Shown here: piece by piece, positions 58,023 to 64,000 of the stretch
How positions within the stretch are numbered: the first letter of the stretch is position 1
How the letters are laid out: every line of letters starts with the position of its first letter
Origin: JALYZC01 sp963725645
GTDB lineage: Bacteria > Actinomycetota > Thermoleophilia > Solirubrobacterales > Solirubrobacteraceae
NCBI GenBank assembly: GCA_963725645.1
Contig: CAVRZD010000006.1
Coordinates: 62,001-126,000 of the forward strand
DNA: 64,000 nt
Reading direction: 5' to 3'
Notes under the pieces: generated by a model
What the model saw: only the letters and a program-made list of their open reading frames with translations
Told to the model about the DNA's origin: nothing
Database searches by the model: none
Program-made: the position numbers and the translations under genes

Positions 58023-58868
58023 TCAGCCGGCGAGGCCGCCCCACGTCACCGCGGGGCAGGAGTAGGAGCCGTCCGCTTTGCGGTACTCCCGGACGTTCTC
58101 GAGGATCGCGTCGTGCGTATCCTGCCGCTCGTTGTCCGGCAGCGCGTTGACCACCCGCGCGAGCGGGCCCGCCAGCCGCACGATTGCGTCCCAGAAGTCG
58201 TCGTCGTCGGCGTAGCGGAACTCGAAGGCGACCTCCTCGAGCTCCGGTTCGCCAAAGCCGGCGCCGGTCACGAGCTCGCGGATGCGGTCGGGGTCGGCCA
58301 GGCCGAAGATCCCGGGCGCTCCGGGCTCGGGCGCCGGCATGTGACCACGCTGGACGACCGTCATCCCCGGGATGGCAGCCCACGGGTTCCGGTCCGCGGC
58401 GGCCCAGACCGCAAAGGCGAGCCGGCCGCCGTCCCGCAATACCCGCCTCGTCTCCTTCAGCGCGGCCGCCGGATCCGCCATGAGCATGTATCCCCAGCGG
58501 CAGGCGACGCCGTTCACACTGTTGTCGGCGAGGTCCATCCGCTCCGCGTCCATCACGCGGTACTCGACGTTGCTCAGGCTGCGGCCCTCACCGTTGCGCC
58601 TCGCGACCTCGACCATGTGCTCCGCGAAATCGGCAGAGATCACGCGACCCTCGTCGCCGACGCGCTCCGCGATCATGAGGCCCAGGTCGCCCGTGCCGGC
58701 CGCCAGGTCCAGGATGGTCTGCCCCGGCTCGGGGGCCAGCTTCTCCACCAGCCAGTCGTTCACGCGTGCGGTGACGCCCATGAGCCATTCGCGCCGCTGC
58801 TCCCAGCCGGAGGCCATCGCATCCCAGGCCTCGCGGCTCTGCTCCCGGTACTCGTCCAGGTTCACCAT
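58023..58868 (-). CDS. Class I SAM-dependent methyltransferase (UbiE-like)
   Basis: 281 residues; GGAGGGAG before ATG 58868. TILDLAAGTGDLGLMIAERV is motif I, RVISADFAEHMVEVARRNG motif II, and ACRWGYMLMADPAAALKETR follows. Very similar in layout to the gene at 39140. Methyl acceptor unknown. Confidence 0.88.
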   Translation of the reverse strand: MVNLDEYREQSREAWDAMASGWEQRREWLMGVTARVNDWLVEKLAPEPGQTILDLAAGTGDLGLMIAERVGDEGRVISADFAEHMVEVARRNGEGRSLSNVEYRVMDAERMDLADNSVNGVACRWGYMLMADPAAALKETRRVLRDGGRLAFAVWAAADRNPWAAIPGMTVVQRGHMPAPEPGAPGIFGLADPDRIRELVTGAGFGEPELEEVAFEFRYADDDDFWDAIVRLAGPLARVVNALPDNERQDTHDAILENVREYRKADGSYSCPAVTWGGLAG

Positions 58869-59005
58869 CGTTCCACTCCCTCCGTCGCCTGCGATGCCGA
58901 CGCTAACGCTCGGGCGGGCGGAAGCCAAGGGCGTCGGCGTCGCCAGGTCGCGGTAGCAGGCCGTCGATCCACCGCGCCTGGTTAGCATCCTCGCCGAGCG
59001 CGCCG

Positions 59006-60991
59006 ATGTCTGCCGCCACTGCCTACGCCGCGGTGCCCGCGCCGGTCGAGCGATCACGTCTGCGCGTGATCTTCGCCGGGCTGATGTTGGTCATGCTGCT
59101 GGCGGCGCTGGACCAGACGATCGTGACCACCGCCCTTCCGACGATCGTCGGAGATCTCGGCGGACTCGATCGCCTGGCGTGGGTCACGAGCGCGTTCTTG
59201 CTCGCGCAGACGGCCGTCACGCCTGTGTACGGGAAGCTCGGCGACCTCTACGGGCGCAAGCGGATTCTGCAGAGCTCGGTGATCCTGTTCCTGATCGGCT
59301 CGGCGCTCTGCGGGCTGGCCAACGGAATGACGGAGTTGATCGCCTTTCGCGCCGTGCAGGGTCTCGGCGCCGGCGGACTGATCGTGCTGACGCAGGCGGT
59401 GATCGGCGACGTCGTCTCGCCCCGGGAGCGCGGCAAGTACCAGGGTCTCTTCGGCGGCGTGTACGGCGTCGCCAGCGTCGCCGGACCGCTGCTCGGCGGC
59501 GTGATCGTCCAGGCGGTCTCCTGGCGTTGGATCTTCTACGTCAACCTGCCGCTCGGGCTCGTTGCGCTGGCCGTCCTCGCCGCGACGCTGCCGACCGTCC
59601 AGGGGCGCGAGCGGCCGGTCATCGACTATCTCGGCGCCGGGCTCCTGGCGGCCAGCTTGAGCGCGATCGTGCTGGTCACGAGCCTGGGCGGCACGACCTG
59701 GGCCTGGGGCTCGGCGCAGGTGGTCCTCGTCGCGGCGCTCGGCGTGATGCTGCTCGTCTTCTTCCTGGCGGTCGAGCGCCGGGCGCGCGAGCCGGTGCTC
59801 CCGCTGTCCCTGCTGCGCGACCGCGTCTTCGCCGTCGCCGGCGCGCTGTCGCTGATCGTCGGCTTCGCCATGTTCGGCTCGGTCACCTTCCTGCCGCTCT
59901 TCTTCCAGACGGTCAACGGGGCGACGCCGACCGAGGCGGGCCTTCGACTGGCCCCGCTGATGGCCGGTGTGCTGGTGATGTCGATCCTCTCGGGTCAGGT
60001 CATCACCCGCACCGGGCGCTACCGCGTGTTTCCGATCGCCGGGACGGCCGTGATGGCCCTCGGGCTGCTGCTGCTCTCCCGCCTCGACGCGGGCACGAGC
60101 ACGGCGGCCTCGGCGGTCTACCTCCTGGTGCTCGGGCTCGGCCTGGGGTCGGTGATGCAGGTGCTCGTGCTGGCGGTCCAGAACGCCGTTCCCTATGCCG
60201 TGCTGGGAGCGGCGACCTCGGGCGTGACGCTGTTTCGCGGGATCGGCGGGTCGCTGGGGGCAGCCGCGTTCGGGGCGATCTTCACCTCGCGACTGAGCTC
60301 GGAGCTCCAGGGCGTCCTCCCCGCCTCCCTCGCCCACGAGGTCTCCTCGGGTGGAAGGCTCAGCAGCGCGCAGCTGTCCCAGCTGTCGACGTCCACCCGC
60401 TCGGGCTACGAACAGGCCTACGTGCACGCGCTCAGCCCTGTCTTCGTCGCGGCCGCCGGCGTGGCGCTGCTCGGATTCGCGCTCAGCTGGCTGCTGCAGG
60501 AGCGCCCATTGCGAGAGACCGCGGCGACCAGCGCCGGCCTGGATGACAGCCTGGCCGCGCCGCGATCCCCCGACTCGCTCGCCGAGATCGAGCGAGCGCT
60601 CAGCCGCGCAACCACGTCTGAGCAACGTCAGCGGTTCCGCGAGCGACTGGCTGCGCGCGCCGGCATCGATCTCAGCACGGGGGCGACCTGGGCACTCGTG
60701 CGCATCGACGCCCACGGGTTCGCCGAGGCGCGCGCGCTCGCGGAGCACGACGGCGTCGCCCCCGAGCGCATCGCAGCCGTCCTCGACGAACTGCGCCAGC
60801 GTGGACTCGTCGCCGGCGAGGACGGCGGTCCCACGCTCACCTCGGCCGGCCACAGCCTCGCGGGCCGCGCCCTGGCGGCCCGGCGCGAGCTCCTGACCGA
60901 GGCGCTCGCGGACGACACCGCCGACCGCGACCCGGCGGTGAACGACCTCCTGCGCCGGCTTGCCCGGGAGCTCACGGGCGATCGGCCGTAG
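59006..60991 (+). CDS. DHA2-family drug exporter with C-terminal winged-helix-like domain
   Basis: 661 residues. LAALDQTIVTTALPTIVGDL, GKLGDLYGRKRILQSSVILF and YVNLPLGLVALAVLAATLPT are classic 14-helix DHA2 signatures. After the last membrane helix (about residue 500) come some 150 soluble residues: LAEIERALSRATTSEQRQRF, GATWALVRIDAHG, DELRQRGLVAGEDGGPTLTS, LTEALADDTADRDPAVNDLL, which look like a MarR/PadR-type wing. A fused sensor or accessory domain is likely. Efflux of drugs or dyes with proton exchange. Confidence 0.88.
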   Translation: MSAATAYAAVPAPVERSRLRVIFAGLMLVMLLAALDQTIVTTALPTIVGDLGGLDRLAWVTSAFLLAQTAVTPVYGKLGDLYGRKRILQSSVILFLIGSALCGLANGMTELIAFRAVQGLGAGGLIVLTQAVIGDVVSPRERGKYQGLFGGVYGVASVAGPLLGGVIVQAVSWRWIFYVNLPLGLVALAVLAATLPTVQGRERPVIDYLGAGLLAASLSAIVLVTSLGGTTWAWGSAQVVLVAALGVMLLVFFLAVERRAREPVLPLSLLRDRVFAVAGALSLIVGFAMFGSVTFLPLFFQTVNGATPTEAGLRLAPLMAGVLVMSILSGQVITRTGRYRVFPIAGTAVMALGLLLLSRLDAGTSTAASAVYLLVLGLGLGSVMQVLVLAVQNAVPYAVLGAATSGVTLFRGIGGSLGAAAFGAIFTSRLSSELQGVLPASLAHEVSSGGRLSSAQLSQLSTSTRSGYEQAYVHALSPVFVAAAGVALLGFALSWLLQERPLRETAATSAGLDDSLAAPRSPDSLAEIERALSRATTSEQRQRFRERLAARAGIDLSTGATWALVRIDAHGFAEARALAEHDGVAPERIAAVLDELRQRGLVAGEDGGPTLTSAGHSLAGRALAARRELLTEALADDTADRDPAVNDLLRRLARELTGDRP

Positions 60992-61042
60992 GTAGCGGGC
61001 CCGGCGTTGCTCTGGCACCGGGGCCGACGCGATACTGGGTGG

Positions 61043-63349
61043 ATGTCAGACGGCCCGGAGAGACGCCCAGAGGCCGATGAAGCGTGGCTGCGGTCCGCCC
61101 GAAACCAGACCAGCCATACGGGGATCGATGCGGGCGACCTGGTGGAGCTCTGGCGCCAGACCGCCGCGACGTGGCGCGGGTTGCGGCTCTCGTTCGACTA
61201 TCTCGGGCAGAGCGCACCGCCCGCCCCACCAGAGTTCGCGTCCGACTTCGTGCGCCGCTATGCCCAGCTGCGGGGCTTCCGCTCGGCGCTGGACCCGTAC
61301 GCCGTGGCGCCGACCTTCGTCGGCGGGATCGCGGCCGAGCACCGATTCGATCGCGTCGTGGTCCTGGCACCAGACGAGGAGACCGTGCGCCAGGGCCGCC
61401 GTATCGCCCCCGGCGCCGACTGGATTGCCGGCGACCCCGAGCGGCAGTTGGCCTCGGTCGACGGAGTCTTCGATCTGGTTGTCAGCTCACCACCGATGGG
61501 CGAGCGCCGGCCGGCCGGCCGGGCCGGCCGCGGATCCACGGAGCTGGCCTTCGAGTTGGTCCTCGACACCGCCGAGTACGTGGCTCCCGGCGGAGCAGCG
61601 GTCTTCCTCCTCAGCGACGCGTTCTTCTTCCGACGCGACGCCGTTCGGATTCGAAAGCAGCTGGCCGATGTCGGATTGCATGCCGAGGCGGCCATCTCGG
61701 TGGAAGGCGCGCTTCGACCACACACCGACGTCGCCGCAAACCTCGTCTTCTTCACGCGCGGACCGGCGACGGGCGAGCTGTTCATCGGTCGCCTGACGTC
61801 GGCAACCGACCAAGCCGCGCTCGTCGACAACCTGATCGGGCGTCGAGGAGGCAAGACCCTCCAGCTTGGTTCCCTCCAGCCGACCGCGACCTACCGCGGC
61901 TGGCGGGCGGTCTCGGCGCAGCGGGACGTGCTCGAAGCGCTGGGTGACGCCGACCTCCCGATCGTCGAGTTGCGAGACATCGCGCTCTCGATCGGCCGGG
62001 CTGATTCCGAAGCGCCTTCCACCAACGCGATCTACATTCCGCCGCAGGGCGGTGCGGTCACGACTGACTTTGGCGAGCGTCACGGGACCGCGGTCAAGCG
62101 CCTGGTCGAGGTCGTCCTCGATCCCGACCGAGCCGCTGCTCCCTACCTCGCATCCTGGTTCAACGAGCCGCTCGGGCGGATGGCGCGCGAGGCGGTCGCC
62201 CGCGGCACAACCGTTCCGTCGATCTCCATCGCCGATGCCGGGCGCATTCTCGTTGCCCTTCCGCCGGCGGAGGACCAAGACGGCATTCTCGCCGCCGACC
62301 AGGAGTTGCGCCTGATCACCCGCGAGCTCAGAGAGCTCAGAGACCGGGTCTGGTTGGGACAGCTTCCTCCAACGGCCGCACACGACGCCGTCGAGCGGCT
62401 ACAGCCTGCTCGGACGTCCACCGACGAGGGCAACCCACCGTCCCTGCAGGACTGGATCGAGCACTTCCCGTTTCCGCTGGCGTCCGTGGGGCAACGCTAT
62501 CTGGCACGCGTCGAGGACAGAGACAAGGTCGAGTCGCTCCAGCACTTCTTCGAGGCGGCCGCCATCTTCCTGGCCGACGTCCTTCTCAGCGCGGTCCACC
62601 GCGATGCCGCCACGTATGAGGAGGCGCTCGAGAAGCTGCGCCGCGCGGGCCAGGGTCAGGTGCTGTTGGAACGAGCCAACTACAACACCTGGATCAACCT
62701 CGGGCGCACGCTGTGCAAACGAGTGCGCAAGCGACTCGATGACGACAAGATCGGCGACGCCCTCCCGTCGCTGTTCGGGAACGTCTCGCAGGAGTTCGCC
62801 GCGCGGCTGACCGACGGCGACCTTTGGGAGGCGCTCGACAGCGGACGCGAGGTGCGCAACGAGCGGGCGCACGCAGGCATCGAGCCGGCGCGAGTGTGGA
62901 CGTTGAGGCGCCAACGGCTGGAGACCGCCCTCGGCGAGCTCCGCGGTCTGACGAGCAGGCTCTTCTCGGATGTGGAGCTGATTCGCCCGGGCGCCAGTGA
63001 GCAGGACGATGACGGCGTCTTCGTCTTCAACCGGGCACACGCACTGATGACGTCGCACCCGGCATTCGTGGAGCACCGGATTCGTGCGACCGTGCCGATG
63101 CGCGCGCGGCGGATCTACCTGGTCACCACCTCCGGGCTGGTCGACCATCCCCTGGAGCTCCTCCCGCTGGTGAAGCTCTCCGAGCAGCCGGAGGGCGTGC
63201 AGAACGCCGCGTTCTTCTACAGCCGCCGGGTCACTGCCGAAGAGGGTCAGGGCTTTCGCTTCGTCTCCTACGGTTTCGAGGCCGAATCCGAGGTGGTGTC
63301 CGACCCGTCGCTCGAGGCGCTCCTGGACGATCTCCGCCCGGTCGGCTAG
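61043..63349 (+). CDS. N6-methylase-like/TRD/HEPN fusion, putative stand-alone defence protein
   Basis: 768 residues. GATACTGGGTGG lies before ATG 61043 (leaderless type). Domains: (1) about 60-250, a degenerate N6-adenine methylase fold; motif I is not clear (LDPYAVAPTFVGG) and motif IV reads DLVVSSPPMGER instead of NPPY; (2) about 310-440, a TRD-like half as in type I specificity subunits (IVELRDIALSIGRADSEAPS, SWFNEPLGRMAREAVARGTT, VPSISIADAGRILVALPP); (3) about 490-660, a helical domain with EVRNERAHAG, fitting the HEPN RNase motif (R605-x4-H610); (4) a short beta-rich end. No separate restriction gene is next to it. Confidence 0.75.
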   Translation: MSDGPERRPEADEAWLRSARNQTSHTGIDAGDLVELWRQTAATWRGLRLSFDYLGQSAPPAPPEFASDFVRRYAQLRGFRSALDPYAVAPTFVGGIAAEHRFDRVVVLAPDEETVRQGRRIAPGADWIAGDPERQLASVDGVFDLVVSSPPMGERRPAGRAGRGSTELAFELVLDTAEYVAPGGAAVFLLSDAFFFRRDAVRIRKQLADVGLHAEAAISVEGALRPHTDVAANLVFFTRGPATGELFIGRLTSATDQAALVDNLIGRRGGKTLQLGSLQPTATYRGWRAVSAQRDVLEALGDADLPIVELRDIALSIGRADSEAPSTNAIYIPPQGGAVTTDFGERHGTAVKRLVEVVLDPDRAAAPYLASWFNEPLGRMAREAVARGTTVPSISIADAGRILVALPPAEDQDGILAADQELRLITRELRELRDRVWLGQLPPTAAHDAVERLQPARTSTDEGNPPSLQDWIEHFPFPLASVGQRYLARVEDRDKVESLQHFFEAAAIFLADVLLSAVHRDAATYEEALEKLRRAGQGQVLLERANYNTWINLGRTLCKRVRKRLDDDKIGDALPSLFGNVSQEFAARLTDGDLWEALDSGREVRNERAHAGIEPARVWTLRRQRLETALGELRGLTSRLFSDVELIRPGASEQDDDGVFVFNRAHALMTSHPAFVEHRIRATVPMRARRIYLVTTSGLVDHPLELLPLVKLSEQPEGVQNAAFFYSRRVTAEEGQGFRFVSYGFEAESEVVSDPSLEALLDDLRPVG

Positions 63350-63393
63350 GCCTTGGTCCTTCCCGGCGACCGCGGCCGGTTAGAGTCACGCCC

Positions 63394-64000
63394 GTGCGCT
63401 ACCGCAGGCTCGGTGACTCGGACCTCGAGGTCTCGGAGATCTCGCTCGGATCGTGGCTGACCTACGGCGAAGGGGTCGAGCGCGAGCACACCGAGGCCTG
63501 CACGCGGGCGGCCTTCGACGCGGGGATCACGCTGTTCGACACCTCGAACGCCTACGGGCGCGGCACCGCCGAGGAGGCCTGGGGAGAGGTCCTCTCGGAT
63601 TTCGAGCGCGAGTCGTTCGTGCTCGCCACCAAGGTGTTCTTCCCGATGAGCGACGAGGACCGGGGCCTCTCGCGCGCGCAGATCCACAAGCAGCTCGACG
63701 CCTCGCTCGCGCGCCTGCAGACCGACTACGTCGATCTGTACCAGTGCCACCGCCCGGACCCGGAGACGCCGATCGAGGAGACGATGGAGGCGCTCACCGA
63801 GGTCTGCGAGGCGGGGAAGGTGCGCGAGATCGGCTTCAGCGAGTGGACGATCGAGCAGATCGAGGCGGGGCTCGAGGTCCCCGGCGCCAGGAGGTGGGTC
63901 TCCTCGCAGCCGCAGTACAACATGATCTGGCGGGCGCCCGAGGCCGAGCTGATCCCCTTCTGCGCCGAGCACGGCATCTCGCAGATCGTCTGGTCCCCGC
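63394..64000 (+). CDS. Aldo/keto reductase (3' end outside window)
   Basis: Read from GTG 63394 with TAGAGT 7 nt upstream, a leaderless start; 202 residues are visible. YRRLGDSDLEVSEISLGSWL, FDTSNAYGRGTAEEAWGEVL (catalytic Asp and Tyr), FVLATKVFF (Lys) and DYVDLYQCHRPDPETPIEET (His) are all present, so it is an NADPH-dependent aldehyde/ketone reductase of the Kv-beta-like group. Confidence 0.9.
   Translation, partial: MRYRRLGDSDLEVSEISLGSWLTYGEGVEREHTEACTRAAFDAGITLFDTSNAYGRGTAEEAWGEVLSDFERESFVLATKVFFPMSDEDRGLSRAQIHKQLDASLARLQTDYVDLYQCHRPDPETPIEETMEALTEVCEAGKVREIGFSEWTIEQIEAGLEVPGARRWVSSQPQYNMIWRAPEAELIPFCAEHGISQIVWSP

Overview
The window is high-GC actinobacterial DNA, most likely from Thermoleophilia (order Solirubrobacterales). 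This placement is an inference from GC-rich codon use, the many SnoaL/NTF2-like proteins opening with MSQENVE, a fragment opening with the RLTYANVVAT motif common in that group, and frequent near-leaderless starts (a TANNNT or GATACT box 6-10 nt before ATG/GTG). No database could be consulted.

Layout. 1-2.1 kb is ordinary chromosome: patatin end, small ABM-like protein, OsmC, NUDIX. 2.1-10.86 kb is an integrated island in a tRNA-Thr(CGT) gene, bounded by a 43-bp att repeat (2133-2175 and 10817-10859). It carries a tyrosine integrase overlapped by a DUF4258/DUF2283 toxin-antitoxin-like pair, two HTH/excisionase-like proteins, an AEP-primase/SF2-helicase of the TOTE conflict type, a pRiA4b Orf3-like protein and a second, odd tRNA-Thr. 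A duplicated 115-bp right arm (6551-6665 and 10711-10825) suggests two tandem elements. 10.9-36 kb holds metabolic and secreted proteins: FAD oxidase, first NTF2 cassette cluster, TolB-like propeller, ceramidase-like enzyme, flavin monooxygenase, quinone reductase, Zwf, HEFAH metalloprotease-like protein, SRPBCC, flavodoxin, bactofilin-like protein, EEP nuclease-like protein, 1-Cys peroxiredoxin, and a lipoprotein coupled to a phosphoesterase. A degraded IS110 element ends this part.

12.6-14.7 kb and 36-53.3 kb form the most unusual part. At least 14 SnoaL/NTF2-like genes or fragments share near-identical DNA at their 5' end (promoter block plus ATGTCGCAGGAGAACGT) and 3' end (codons for ALEAVGLRE plus stop), while their middles are unrelated at DNA level. 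Each is followed by a ~76-bp hairpin-bearing repeat, called R-block here; I count 16 full or nearly full copies plus one collapsed copy, all in the same orientation. Unrelated genes (two RibD/DHFR-like proteins, a methyltransferase, an HxlR/MFS pair, another SnoaL protein) lie between R-blocks or inside broken cassettes, so the region reads as an integron-like mosaic without integron parts. Several members are frameshifted. A MITE-like element and a 1.58-kb IS with a 6-bp target duplication lie in the same region.

53.4-64 kb returns to chromosome: M23 peptidase, glycine-rich secreted protein, tandem-ACT protein, alpha/beta hydrolase, methyltransferase, a DHA2 drug exporter with a fused winged-helix-like tail, a large N6-methylase/TRD/HEPN fusion that looks like a stand-alone defence protein, and a partial aldo/keto reductase.

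The best candidates for something undescribed are the NTF2 cassette/R-block mosaic and the methylase-TRD-HEPN fusion at 61043-63349.
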